From Enterovibrio coralii (GTDB lineage Bacteria; Pseudomonadota; Gammaproteobacteria; Enterobacterales; Vibrionaceae), in assembly GCF_001559595.1 (NCBI RefSeq), contig NZ_LNTY01000034.1, forward strand, positions 558,001-622,000: a stretch of 64,000 bases of DNA. Direction: 5' to 3'. Of this stretch, positions 8,669 to 17,095 are shown in pieces. Under the pieces are notes generated by a model. It searched no databases and was not told the origin of the DNA. It saw only the letters and a list, made by a program, of their open reading frames with translations. A program made the translations under genes and the position numbers. The stretch's first letter is position 1, and every line of letters starts with the position of its first letter.

Positions 8669-9496
8669 TTATGCCGCACCCAACCGATATCCACTCGGTG
8701 TCTTACCGGTTTTCTGTTTAAACACACGGCAGAAGTAATTCGTGTCTCTGAAGCCACAGCGGTGCGCGATTTCATCGACTTTGAAGTTGTACTTCTTGAG
8801 CATAAATTTGGCGCGATCGAGTCTCACGTAAGTCACGTAGTCTGCAAACTTCACTGACCCTTCTTGATTGAAAAGGCGTGATACGTGCGCTTGCGAGACA
8901 CCAAAGCGGTTTGCGATAGATACACGCGTAATATCTTTGTGGAAGTTCTCTTGCACGTATATACACATGCTGCGGTAGAGTTTTTCTGAGCGGCTGGTTT
9001 TTTCTAACTGCGGGTGCTGAAGAAGCTCGCGACAGTAGAGGATAAGGGAGTTTGCGAGGTGTTCGCCCATGGCGGCGAAGCGTTGCTCTGTCGCTAAGCT
9101 GTTCATGGCATCGATAACGTGTTCCAAAGCCATGGAAGAGGGTAGAGGCATCGCGTGCTTAAACACATCGACATAGCCTTCACCGACCACATAATTGACA
9201 AAGCTGAAGCCCACTTGGTTCTTCCCAAACAAGATTGAAAGCATCTTGCAGGAGTTTTCCCAAGTGGGTTTGCTCCAAGCATTTGACGGGATGTAGACCA
9301 TGTCATTCTGGTTGAGTGACAGTCTTTCATCACCTTGGTTTGCGTCCACGACCAGATCATATTTCCCCTCAAGAATGATTTCCAAGCGGTTAAAGTTCAC
9401 CTGATACGCACCTTCTGGCGGCGTGTTTTCGCTGCTGCAGATGCGCACAAGAGAACCTTGGAATGCATTCAATGAGTCGGAAATATGCTGGTACAT
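8669..9496 (-). CDS. AraC-family transcriptional regulator (YijO-like by position)
   Basis: DNA-binding regulator of 275 residues. The N-terminal part (1-150) is a cupin-like ligand-sensing domain. The C-terminal 100 residues carry the two helix-turn-helix motifs of AraC/XylS proteins, including I-A-N-R-F-G-V-S-Q-A-H-V-S-R-L-F and the signature I-A-H-R-C-G-F-R-D-T-N-Y-F-C-R-V-F-K. It follows the EIIB/EIIC genes on the same strand beyond a terminator, so it probably has its own promoter in the 9497-9618 gap. In E. coli the AraC regulators YijO and YpdC sit beside the frw and fry PTS genes, so control of this PTS is the likely role. Confidence 0.88.
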   Translation of the reverse strand: MYQHISDSLNAFQGSLVRICSSENTPPEGAYQVNFNRLEIILEGKYDLVVDANQGDERLSLNQNDMVYIPSNAWSKPTWENSCKMLSILFGKNQVGFSFVNYVVGEGYVDVFKHAMPLPSSMALEHVIDAMNSLATEQRFAAMGEHLANSLILYCRELLQHPQLEKTSRSEKLYRSMCIYVQENFHKDITRVSIANRFGVSQAHVSRLFNQEGSVKFADYVTYVRLDRAKFMLKKYNFKVDEIAHRCGFRDTNYFCRVFKQKTGKTPSGYRLGAA

Positions 9497-9618
9497 GGTG
9501 TTGCCCTGACGTTGTTTTTATTATTTGTAAAAGCGAGAAAATGAGTAATAAAGGTGTTCACTTTTTCAATCTGTCTCTTTCGACAGGCTAGTGGGATGTT
9601 CGTCACTGGAATAAAAGA

Positions 9619-9650
9619 ATGCGGGGTGGATTATTGTTGCCACCCCGCAT
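9619..9650 (-). terminator. Terminator of the EIIC-EIIB operon
   Basis: Perfect 11-bp stem ATGCGGGGTGG / CCACCCCGCAT with a 10-base loop, 10 bases beyond the EIIB stop on the minus strand, followed on that strand by a T-rich run. Confidence 0.8.
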
Positions 9651-9660
9651 GACTATTTTC

Positions 9661-9981
9661 TTAAGCTTGCGCTAACATCGCTTCTAATTTGCTCACGATT
9701 TCAGGCGCTTGTTTTGCTGCTTGTGTTACCGTTACACGAACGATTTTCTTGCCTGCAAAACGCTCTTCTTTCTTGATAGCGATATCTTTAGTCAGTACCA
9801 CTACGTCTGCTGATTCGATGTCTGCCGCAGTCAGTTCATTTTCGATACCAATTGCGCCTTGAGTTTCAATCTTCGCTTCCCAACCTTTAGCACGAGCCGC
9901 GGTTTCCAGCGCTTCAGCTGCCATGTATGTGTGTGCTACACCAGATGGGCAAGACGTTACACCAATCAATTTCATAATCAT
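9661..9981 (-). CDS. PTS fructose-type EIIB component (FrwB-like)
   Basis: Cytoplasmic single-domain EIIB of 106 residues. The phosphocysteine motif is T-S-C-P-S-G-V-A-H-T-Y-M-A-A, and the conserved E-T-Q-G-A-I-G-I-E-N block follows. It receives phosphate from the EIIA domain of the multiphosphoryl transfer protein and hands it to sugar bound at the EIIC. It lies 34 bases after the EIIC gene on the same strand. The start may be the second methionine (9975). It is more canonical than the other EIIB at 3317-3613, whose motif has H instead of P after the cysteine. Confidence 0.88.
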   Translation of the reverse strand: MIMKLIGVTSCPSGVAHTYMAAEALETAARAKGWEAKIETQGAIGIENELTAADIESADVVVLTKDIAIKKEERFAGKKIVRVTVTQAAKQAPEIVSKLEAMLAQA

Positions 9982-10015
9982 TTACCTATGTATTTCTTAG
10001 TTGTGTCTTTATTCG

Positions 10016-11067
10016 TTAATCGAAGGACAGTTCCAGTTCTTCGGTTTGTGTTTGCTTTTCTTCTTCGCGCTCAGCCACTGGCTTCTTGAGTGCGTTGACA
10101 ATCAGTGCGGTGGTTGCAGCACCAGCGATAACGGCGATGACATACATCATGCGGCCTTCAACCACCGGCAGAACAATCAGGCCACCCCAAGGTGCGTGGT
10201 TCAGAACACCTGCTAGGAACGCAACAACGTTACCTACGATACCGCCTGCTACGATTGCAGGGATTACACGTGCTGGGTCATTCGCTGCGAATGGGATTGC
10301 ACCTTCAGTGATACCGATACAGCCCATGATTGCTGCTGCTTTACCTGCTTCTTTCTCTTCTGGAGAGTATTTCTTAGGAGCCAGGAACGTTGCCAGAGCC
10401 ATACCCAGTGGTGGAACACAGATTGCTACACCCACACCGCCCATCAGCCAAGCTGAGTGCCAACTTGAGTTTGTGCGAACAGAGTTGCTACTTTGTTGAT
10501 TGGACCACCCATATCGAATGCAGTCATACCACCTAGGATTGCACCCAGAACCGCTTTAGACGCGCCCGCCATTGATTGCAGACCTTCGTTCATGAACAGC
10601 ATGAAAGAAGCGATAGGTTGACCGATTACCCAAACAACCAGTGCAGATACGATGAAAGTACCGCCGATTGGAATGATGAAGTAGGTTGAAAGCGCTTTAA
10701 GCTTGTTAGAAAGAGGGATGCGCTTCAGTTGCAGTACCACATAACCTGCGATGAAACCGACGACGATTGCGCCAAGGAAACCCGCTTGAACTTGGTTAGC
10801 AAGGTAAGCACCAATCATACCTGGCGCCAGTGCTGGACGGTCAGCGATTGAGTAAGCAATGTAGCCACCCAGAACAGGAACGAACAGGGTGAAACCCGCG
10901 ATACCCATGTCCCAAATACCTTCAAGGAATACACCTTCTGGTACCGCACCTTTACCGCCAAGCATGACCGACAGTGCCAGAAGAACACCACCTGCAACAA
11001 CGAATGGCAACATGTGGCTGGTGCCGGTGAGGAGGTGTCGTTTGAGTTCCGCTATGTTCGTTTTCAT
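10016..11067 (-). CDS. PTS fructose-type EIIC permease (FrwC-like; frame interrupted near 10460)
   Basis: Membrane channel that binds and moves the sugar. The N-terminal frame (11067 to 10444) has the EIIC start L-L-T-G-T-S-H-M-L-P-F-V-V-A-G-G and the block D-M-G-G-P-I-N-K. The C-terminal frame (10444 to 10016) has G-I-T-E-G-A-I-P-F-A-A-N-D-P, the conserved substrate-site motif. The frames join if one G is restored in the minus-strand GTTGGCACTC near 10460, giving Q-V-G-H-S-A-W-L-M-G-G-V-G. The total of about 350 residues matches FrwC (359) better than FryC (415). As other genes here show the same one-base loss, this is probably a sequencing error. Confidence 0.85.
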
Positions 11068-11295
11068 AAGAGACCTTTTGTTTAACGTTTTGGAATTTAT
11101 AAGGTTTTTTGACCTCGTTGTTTATGAGCAGATTATGCGCCGGGTGCGATGCCAAAGATATTGGACAAATAAGCCTTTACTGGAGAAATGTTGCATGTTC
11201 CATTGAACGAGAAGGCAATCACACAACGGGGTCTATTTGTGAATTGGGTTGGGTTTTCATGGGCTACATGCGGGGAATTACGTGATGTTAGATAC

Positions 11296-11322
11296 AAAAA
11301 AGCACCCTTAGGTGCCTTTTTT
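11296..11322 (-). terminator. Terminator after the marR gene
   Basis: Short stem GGCACC / GGGTGC with a three-base loop and a T-run on the minus strand, 18 bases past the regulator stop. Confidence 0.7.
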
Positions 11323-11339
11323 ACAGTTAATGCCCAATT

Positions 11340-11771
11340 TCAGTATTCGACGGTGTGAACCACTTTTTGAAGTAAATCCACCAACTGCGCTTTTTCTTTT
11401 TCGTTTAAAGAAGATAAAAGGGCTGCATTTATGTCGATAGGCAGGTGCGATACCAGTGCCTCGAGATCTTTCCCTTTTTTAGTCAGGAAAATGCGGTAGT
11501 TTCGACGACTGTCCGGGTCAGCGCGTCGCTCAACCAATTCGAGCTTTTCAAGTTTGTCGAGAGTACGCGTGGTTGTAGAACTTTCGACTTTTGCTTTTTT
11601 CGCAATCTCACGCTGCGTAACGCCTTCTTCTTCCCAAAGACACATCATGGTTGGCCAGAGTGCGATGGTAAGGCCATGCTTTTTTAACTCGGTATCGAGC
11701 TGTTTTTCCGCTTGGCCAGCAACCACGTTTATTAGCCAGCCAAAGCTTGATTGGCGATCAAATTCGCTCAC
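11340..11771 (-). CDS. MarR-family transcriptional regulator
   Basis: Winged-helix repressor of 143 residues. The recognition helix region reads T-Q-R-E-I-A-K-K-A-K-V-E-S-S-T-T-T-R-T-L and the wing has R-R-A-D-P-D-S-R-R-N-Y, the typical D-x-R motif. It is 12 bases after the cytochrome b561 gene on the same strand and is probably co-transcribed with it. A perfect 14-bp inverted repeat at 12439-12484, between b561 and the divergent cytochrome c' gene, is the obvious candidate operator, so the regulator would control itself, b561 and cytochrome c' together. Inducer unknown. Confidence 0.88.
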   Translation of the reverse strand: MSEFDRQSSFGWLINVVAGQAEKQLDTELKKHGLTIALWPTMMCLWEEEGVTQREIAKKAKVESSTTTRTLDKLEKLELVERRADPDSRRNYRIFLTKKGKDLEALVSHLPIDINAALLSSLNEKEKAQLVDLLQKVVHTVEY

Positions 11772-11783
11772 AAGAAATCTCTT

Positions 11784-12407
11784 TTATGCTTGTAAATTCA
11801 GCAGGAAGCCCATTGCTCCGCCTACCATGCCCAACAGTATAACAGCACGAATATTTGATCTGAAAATGATACTGACGTTATCCATAACCGAAGCATGTTT
11901 TCCGGTAAGCATGGCTTTTACCAAGGATTTCCCTTTCATCTTATATACAGCGATTGCACCGACATGAAGGACAACGCTCGCTACCAGTAGGTAAGCCAGC
12001 CACACATGCAGCGTAACCAGTAAATCAAAATCGTAGAGAATGCTGTTGTCACTGATCAACGGGTCGAAAAATCCGGCCAACGACATACCGATAAAACACT
12101 GAGTGACTAACAGGCTTAATAGCAGCACTACCATCCAACCGCCAGCAGGGTTATGGCCTACGCCGTCATGAGGTTGGTTCCCTTTCAAGTAGCGAATGAC
12201 GGTTTTCGGTGAGCGGATAAATTTCTTGAATCGGCTGGTGTCACTTCCTGCGACACCCCAAGCAATGCGCCACGCAACGAGAACGGCCAATCCAATTCCC
12301 AATAATTCATGTGGCCCGTTGCCGCTAAAACCACTTGCCGCGAGCAAAGTAAATAGCAGTGCCTGTAGCCAGTGATAGAGGCGTGTTGGGAGGTCCCAAA
12401 TTTTCAT
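11784..12407 (-). CDS. Cytochrome b561 family protein
   Basis: Four-helix, haem b-binding inner-membrane protein of 207 residues. It starts with the family pattern K-I-W-D-L-P-T-R-L-Y-H-W-L, which holds a haem ligand histidine, and has a later ligand region T-L-H-V-W-L-A-Y-L-L-V-A-S-V-V-L-H-V. Such proteins move electrons between the quinone pool and periplasmic c-type cytochromes. It is divergent from a cytochrome c' gene, a common pairing, so it most likely is the electron partner of that cytochrome. In an operon with the MarR regulator gene downstream. Confidence 0.9.
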   Translation of the reverse strand: MKIWDLPTRLYHWLQALLFTLLAASGFSGNGPHELLGIGLAVLVAWRIAWGVAGSDTSRFKKFIRSPKTVIRYLKGNQPHDGVGHNPAGGWMVVLLLSLLVTQCFIGMSLAGFFDPLISDNSILYDFDLLVTLHVWLAYLLVASVVLHVGAIAVYKMKGKSLVKAMLTGKHASVMDNVSIIFRSNIRAVILLGMVGGAMGFLLNLQA

Positions 12408-12438
12408 TGTTTAGTCTCTGTCAAAATGCGTTGACGAT

Positions 12439-12484
12439 AATTTACATAACAATTGTTGCATACGCAATGGTTGTTATGTAAATT
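12439..12484. promoter_or_regulatory. Inverted repeat, probable MarR operator of the b561/cytochrome c' divergent promoter
   Basis: Perfect 14-bp arms AATTTACATAACAA (12439-12452) and TTGTTATGTAAATT (12471-12484), separated by 18 bases that contain a smaller palindrome TTGC-ATAC-GCAA. Arm centres are 32 bp apart, about three helical turns, which suits two repressor dimers on one DNA face. Confidence 0.65.
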
Positions 12485-12632
12485 GTGCTTCGAAAGGTGG
12501 TTGGAGACGTAATGAGGAAGCCACTTACGTGCGGGCTATTTGAGCGATATAGAAACACGAATGCGCAACCGAGGCCACTATTCACCATTACAAAGATGAA
12601 ACGAAATGTTTCCATAAGAGAGAGTTAAGTCA

Positions 12633-13088
12633 ATGAACAGCCTGATAAAAACCACATCTTTTGTGTCACTGAGTGTCGCAGCCCTTCTATCAGTCAGTGC
12701 TGCAACGGCATCGGATTTCTCGTCACAGGTTGATGCTCGGCAGAGCAGCTTTTTGTCGATGGCAGACAACCTTCGACAAATGAAAAAGCTGGAGGATGGG
12801 AGCGATAGCGATTGGGAGCAAATCAAAACCTTGGCGTTAGAAAACGCCAAAATCATGTCCGAATTACCTGTGATGTTTCCAGAAGGCAGTGCACAAGGAA
12901 GTAAAAGTAAAGACGCGGTATGGAGTAAGTGGGACAAATTTGAATCTGGTTTGGTTTCTCTCGGTGGAGAGTTTGATGTCATGGCCTTAGCTGCAGACGA
13001 GCAAAATGCGAAAGCACTAAAGTCAGCGATGAAAACAGCTGACCGAAGCTGCAAAAGCTGTCATCGCGCCTTTCGCGCTAAGTGGTAA
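12633..13088 (+). CDS. Cytochrome c' / c556 family protein
   Basis: Periplasmic cytochrome of 151 residues with a signal peptide (cleavage after A-T-A near residue 27). Haem c is attached at C140-K-S-C143-H144, near the C-terminus, as usual for the cytochrome c' four-helix bundle. Family members bind NO or CO at the open haem face and some protect against nitric oxide. The divergent cytochrome b561 gene probably encodes its electron partner, and the next gene, 16 bases on, encodes a membrane protein that may belong to the same function. Confidence 0.9.
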   Translation: MNSLIKTTSFVSLSVAALLSVSAATASDFSSQVDARQSSFLSMADNLRQMKKLEDGSDSDWEQIKTLALENAKIMSELPVMFPEGSAQGSKSKDAVWSKWDKFESGLVSLGGEFDVMALAADEQNAKALKSAMKTADRSCKSCHRAFRAKW

Positions 13089-13104
13089 TGAGGAGTAACG
13101 AATC

Positions 13105-13572
13105 ATGAAACGAAACATTTTGGTCAATGTGCACCGTGGTGTGGGCGCATTAGCGTTTGTCACCATCGCGTGTTTTTTCAGTTCAACATTGATTGCGGAA
13201 CTATGGGGAACACCCGCACAGATCACCGCGGTGAAAACGGCGATCTTGTACATCATCCCTATGCTGATGCTGTCAATGATGGCGACGGGCGCGACGGGTA
13301 ACAAACTCTATCCCAATAAAGGGAAGGGAGTGATGGCAGCAAAGCAACTGCGAATGAAAGTCGCTGCCATGAATGGCTTGTTGGTGATGTTGCCGTCGGC
13401 GATTTACCTGTATGTCAAAGCATCATCAGGGGTATTTGATGGTTACTTTTGGACTGTCCAAGGTATTGAGCTTGTTGGCGGCGCACTGAACTTGACCATG
13501 ATTGGTCTAAACATTCGCGCTGGCTTGTCATTAAAGCGCAAAAAGAAACCGGCAGGGGCGCAGCCTGCATAA
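13105..13572 (+). CDS. Conserved four-helix membrane protein in the cytochrome c' locus
   Basis: Not recognised as a named family. 155 residues with four hydrophobic segments (about 13-33, 42-64, 88-108 and 118-140) and a basic C-terminal tail (K-R-K-K-K). A histidine in V-H-R-G near the first helix could be a haem ligand, but I cannot show the pair needed. A good ribosome site (GAGGAG) precedes ATG 13105, and the gene sits 16 bases after cytochrome c', so co-transcription and a linked redox function are likely. Confidence 0.7.
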   Translation: MKRNILVNVHRGVGALAFVTIACFFSSTLIAELWGTPAQITAVKTAILYIIPMLMLSMMATGATGNKLYPNKGKGVMAAKQLRMKVAAMNGLLVMLPSAIYLYVKASSGVFDGYFWTVQGIELVGGALNLTMIGLNIRAGLSLKRKKKPAGAQPA

Positions 13573-13685
13573 CCGCATGGCGTACATATAACTCTGTGCT
13601 TACAAGCGGTAGGCACCCACAGGGAGTGGAAAATAAAAAAGAACGACGGCGAGAGCCAAGGTTAAAACGAATAAGCGAGTCCACT

Positions 13686-14369
13686 ATGAACAAAAAATTC
13701 TTTTCTATGCTTGCGGCCCTGTCACTGTTAGCTGTCTCTGGTTTGGCAAACGCCACCGCTTACGGTGTCAGTGTAGGTTGGAATACTCAAGAACCACAGC
13801 CAATCATGGATATGATGAAAACGCAAAAAGCTGAGTTTGCCGAATATGTCCGCGAAGGGTTTATCCGCGACATGTATATTGAAAACAGCACTGTAGGTGG
13901 CGTGGAACTGCCAATCATCAAATTTGTGATGGATGGAAATAGCGAGCAAGACGTGCGTGACAAACTCGGTGCTTTGCCATTCCAAAAGAGAGGGCTAGTG
14001 GTGATCACTGACATTCGTCCATTGGGCGAAAAATGGCTGAATACAGAGCAAACACAACGTAACTTTTCACTAGAACTGACGTGGAAAGGCGGCTTCGACC
14101 CACTGGAAATGGACATGATCTTGTCAAAAGATCTACAAAAAGTGATTGAGCTGAACAACAAAGGTGAAGTGACCTCGGCATACCTCGACGTTCAAGAGTT
14201 CGACAACGGATTGAAAAAGCCGATTTACCACATCGCGTTACGTGCACCAAACGCAGAATCCGCACGAGAAATGGCGAAGCAATTTGAAGCCGTCAGCAAA
14301 GGCTATGCAGACGTCAACCTGATGTACTTAGGTAACCAAGTGAGCTTGAGCGACATCGCTGCGGGCTAA
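13686..14369 (+). CDS. Secreted protein with probable muconolactone-isomerase-like (ferredoxin-fold) domains
   Basis: 227-residue periplasmic protein; the signal peptide ends at A-N-A near residue 21. ATG 13686 is chosen because it begins that peptide. The mature part reads like two small alpha/beta units: the first ends in L-P-F-Q-K-R-G-L-V-V-I-T-D-I-R-P-L-G, which resembles the L-P-L...P-L pattern of muconolactone isomerase and YCII-type domains, and the second has Y-H-I-A-L-R-A-P-N-A-E-S-A-R-E-M-A. No catalytic residues can be named. It is the last gene after cytochrome c' and the four-helix protein and precedes a terminator. Confidence 0.65.
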   Translation: MNKKFFSMLAALSLLAVSGLANATAYGVSVGWNTQEPQPIMDMMKTQKAEFAEYVREGFIRDMYIENSTVGGVELPIIKFVMDGNSEQDVRDKLGALPFQKRGLVVITDIRPLGEKWLNTEQTQRNFSLELTWKGGFDPLEMDMILSKDLQKVIELNNKGEVTSAYLDVQEFDNGLKKPIYHIALRAPNAESAREMAKQFEAVSKGYADVNLMYLGNQVSLSDIAAG

Positions 14370-14379
14370 CCATAAATAA

Positions 14380-14413
14380 ACGCACCATAGTTCTTTGCTT
14401 ATGGTGCGTTTTT
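14380..14413 (+). terminator. Terminator of the cytochrome c' operon
   Basis: Stem ACGCACCATA / TATGGTGCGT with a 10-base loop and five T. It overlaps the stop codon region of the converging LysR gene. Confidence 0.8.
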
Positions 14414-15295
14414 CTGTGTCAGAACCGCTATGTGTTCATGGATGTGGGTTGATACAAACTCAAAAAAAGCATGCACTCGCGCGCTTCGACGCAGATTGGG
14501 GTGCGCTAGAAGCCAAAGCTGCCCATCATAGCGAGTGTCGGGTGCTGTTATCCTCACTAGCTCGTCGTTTTGTTCACCTAAATAACAGGGTAGGGCAGCG
14601 ATACCTAGTCCTGCTCTCACGAGTTCAAAAACACCCATCATTGAGTTTGCGACCGTAATTTGTGCATTTTGCGGCATGGCGTTTTTGGTGATTTTACTCA
14701 TTGGAGATTGGTACAAATCGTCGGTTAGACAAATCCAACGTTCCTTCGCGTCATTCTCTTTGAGGGAGGAGTAATACGCGCGGTGAGCATAAACTGCATA
14801 GGAGATGGGCAGCAAAGCGCGACCGACAAAATGCTCGGGCGGGTTGCTGGTGGGGCGAAGTGCAATATCTGCGTCGTGCTGCATTAAATCGAATGACCGT
14901 ACTTCCGACACTAACCTCAACTCAACGTCAGGGTGTTGCGTCTGAAACTGCCGCATTAATGGCGTTAACCAATAGAGAACAGAGTCTGTTGTCGTGACCG
15001 TGAGAACGCCTTCAAGCCTTAAGTCTTCGCCGCACAGTTGGCTCTCAATCTCGTTTAAATCGTTTCTGAGCGTTTTTGCTTTCTCATAAAAATACTCGCC
15101 AGCAGAGGTCATGACATAACCTCGACTCAACCTTTGAAATAAACGCACAGCGAGTTTTTCCTCGACCGCTTCAATGCGGCGAAAGACAGTGGAATGGTTA
15201 ACTTGCAAGGTGCGAGCGGCACCTGAAAGACTACCGGTGTCGCAGACTGCGAGGACAAAAGGAATATCACTCCAATCTATCTTCTGTGCTTTCAT
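14399..15295 (-). CDS. LysR-family transcriptional regulator
   Basis: 298-residue regulator from ATG 15295; nine more codons are possible upstream but add nothing conserved. The N-terminal winged helix reads S-L-S-G-A-A-R-T-L-Q-V-N-H-S-T-V-F-R-R-I, followed by the substrate-binding domain from about residue 90. The H-S-T-V-F-R-R variant is typical of regulators in the GcvA/DsdC-related group. It is divergent from the DUF5519 gene at 15382, with under 90 bases between, and most likely controls it. Effector unknown. Confidence 0.9.
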   Translation of the reverse strand: MKAQKIDWSDIPFVLAVCDTGSLSGAARTLQVNHSTVFRRIEAVEEKLAVRLFQRLSRGYVMTSAGEYFYEKAKTLRNDLNEIESQLCGEDLRLEGVLTVTTTDSVLYWLTPLMRQFQTQHPDVELRLVSEVRSFDLMQHDADIALRPTSNPPEHFVGRALLPISYAVYAHRAYYSSLKENDAKERWICLTDDLYQSPMSKITKNAMPQNAQITVANSMMGVFELVRAGLGIAALPCYLGEQNDELVRITAPDTRYDGQLWLLAHPNLRRSARVHAFFEFVSTHIHEHIAVLTQKNAP

Positions 15296-15381
15296 GCAAG
15301 CTCCTTTTGCATTTTTTGCCAATTCCTTTTCAAAGATTGCTCATATTACTCTGTTGGGCAAGCAGCATAAGGAGAGCGAAC

Positions 15382-15852
15382 ATGAATAACAGCCTGAACC
15401 TACCTATCCGACGTGGTGAGAAGCCTCAAACAACCAGCCGTTTACCTCATTCCCAATTGACGCAACATGGGCCTGACGAAGTGATTGATAAACTGCATGC
15501 TTGGGCGTTCTCACTGCCCAATATTAACAATGAGCACAGCGGCATTTCCGTGCCCGGTGCGAGAGCGATGGTGTTACACGCGTCGTGCAAGTGTAATCAC
15601 GAGGCCTTTATGGTTGGCAGAGAGTTCGCACACATTCATCCGCACCCAGATAACGGCAGTCTGCATGTGAAGTTACCTGCTTCAGAAGCAGCAGAAGTTG
15701 TTAGAAAAGGGTGGGGAGAAGACCATTACCTTGTCACGCAGGGGCATTACCCCAAAGGGTTGATTATGGTTTTTTCACCGCGTGATGACGACGAGTTGGA
15801 TGTGGTGAAAACGATTGTTGAGCGGTCGTATCAATTTGCGTTGGACGCATAG
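15382..15852 (+). CDS. DUF5519 (luciferase-like) family protein
   Basis: 156 residues, cytoplasmic. ATG 15382 follows a strong AAGGAG. The core A-H-I-H-P-H-P-D-N-G-S-L-H-V-K-L-P and the later W-G-E-D-H-Y-L-V match the small DUF5519 family, whose name derives from weak similarity to a luciferase region; no biochemical activity is known. It contains C-K-C near the middle, which is unusual for a cytosolic protein. Divergent from the LysR gene, its likely regulator. Confidence 0.65.
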   Translation: MNNSLNLPIRRGEKPQTTSRLPHSQLTQHGPDEVIDKLHAWAFSLPNINNEHSGISVPGARAMVLHASCKCNHEAFMVGREFAHIHPHPDNGSLHVKLPASEAAEVVRKGWGEDHYLVTQGHYPKGLIMVFSPRDDDELDVVKTIVERSYQFALDA

Positions 15853-16069
15853 CGCATTTGTCTAATTGGTGGAGAATATTCGGCGGCAAGTTGGCTTTCG
15901 CAAAATATGTGAGCATGAATGGATTTGAAAAGTACTTGCCGTCGTTGTGCACTACAAGGCTAGATTGTCGCCGCAACATTCTGAAATTCTGTATGAAATC
16001 ACATGAGCATTGCGTGGTGACTGGATACTATCTAATGGTTGATTTCTATCCGTAAACGGAGATCTGCCA

Positions 16070-17032
16070 GTGCGCCAGCTAACCCTATTTTCAGTTGTGT
16101 TGAGCTTCTTGTTTGCAACGATGAGTTATGCAAACGAATCGAGGTTGCAGTACTTCAAAATCGATGCGCCATCGCTTGCTGGAAACAAGCTCAATACACC
16201 CACCGAACAGTTTCTCTACGTTTATCTTCCGCCCAGTTACTTTACCTCTGATAAAGCATACCCGGTTGTTTACTACCTTCATGGGTTCGGTGGCGGCGCA
16301 ATGGAAGCCCGCGCGATTTCAGGGTCAACATTGGATAAGTTTTCTGCCAAACACCAGTTTCAAGAGATGATCATTGTCGGCGTGAATGGTTCTAATCAGT
16401 TCGGCGGAGGCTTTTTTGTAAACTCTCCGGTTTCGGGGAACTGGGAAGACTTTGTTACGTCGGATGTGCTGAGCTATGTTGACAGCAACTTCCGCACTAT
16501 GCCTTCTGCTGAGAATCGTGGGATTGTCGGGTTCTCGATGGGCGGTTTTGGCGCAGTCAATATTGCATTACGTCACCCTGATAAGTTCCAGCACCTCTTC
16601 GCATTGAGTCCGGGACTGTTCGACCAGAATGGTTTAATCGCTGCAGTTAATCAGTGGCAGCAGCAAAACTGGACGGCAGTATTAAACGCCTATGCTGCTG
16701 CGTTCTCGCCAAACGCAGACGGTTCAGAAGGGAACTGGTGGTATGCGTGGAACCCGAATGATCCTGTCATTGTTGAACAGTGGGAAGCAGGGTACGGACA
16801 AGTTGAAGAGAAGGTGGATGCTTACCTTCAGAAAACGCAGCGACTGGCTAATATCCATGTTGAATATGGCAGTGACGATGAATTCCCTTGGATCCCCGAA
16901 GGGAGTCAATATCTTGTAGCAACGCTTAAAGGCAAAGGGGTAGACGTCTCGGAACATGACCACGGTGGTGGACATGTTATCTCTTTTCGTCAGGCGGAAA
17001 GTATCATTCGATACTTTGCAGAGGCTTTCTGA
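16070..17032 (+). CDS. Secreted alpha/beta-hydrolase, esterase D-like
   Basis: 320-residue exported serine esterase. Signal peptide up to about residue 21 (S-Y-A). The nucleophile is S156 in G-F-S-M-G-G, and H-G-F-G-G-G at 71-76 is the oxyanion loop of the putative esterase/feruloyl esterase family. Acid and histidine are probably D-D-E near 276 and the histidine of G-G-G-H near 302. The start is GTG 16070, with GGAGA 6 bases before it. Related enzymes split S-formylglutathione, feruloyl or trehalose esters; the signal peptide argues against a cytosolic detoxifying role. Confidence 0.82.
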   Translation: MRQLTLFSVVLSFLFATMSYANESRLQYFKIDAPSLAGNKLNTPTEQFLYVYLPPSYFTSDKAYPVVYYLHGFGGGAMEARAISGSTLDKFSAKHQFQEMIIVGVNGSNQFGGGFFVNSPVSGNWEDFVTSDVLSYVDSNFRTMPSAENRGIVGFSMGGFGAVNIALRHPDKFQHLFALSPGLFDQNGLIAAVNQWQQQNWTAVLNAYAAAFSPNADGSEGNWWYAWNPNDPVIVEQWEAGYGQVEEKVDAYLQKTQRLANIHVEYGSDDEFPWIPEGSQYLVATLKGKGVDVSEHDHGGGHVISFRQAESIIRYFAEAF

Positions 17033-17055
17033 TCAATTTACCGTTTCTCGAACCA

Positions 17056-17087
17056 ACAAAAACAGCACCACGAGGTGCTGTTTTTGT
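17056..17087. terminator. Bidirectional terminator between converging genes
   Basis: AAAAACAGCACC / GGTGCTGTTTTT with a four-base loop, flanked by A- and T-runs, serving both the esterase gene and the enoyl-CoA hydratase gene. Confidence 0.85.
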
Positions 17088-17095
17088 AGATACAG

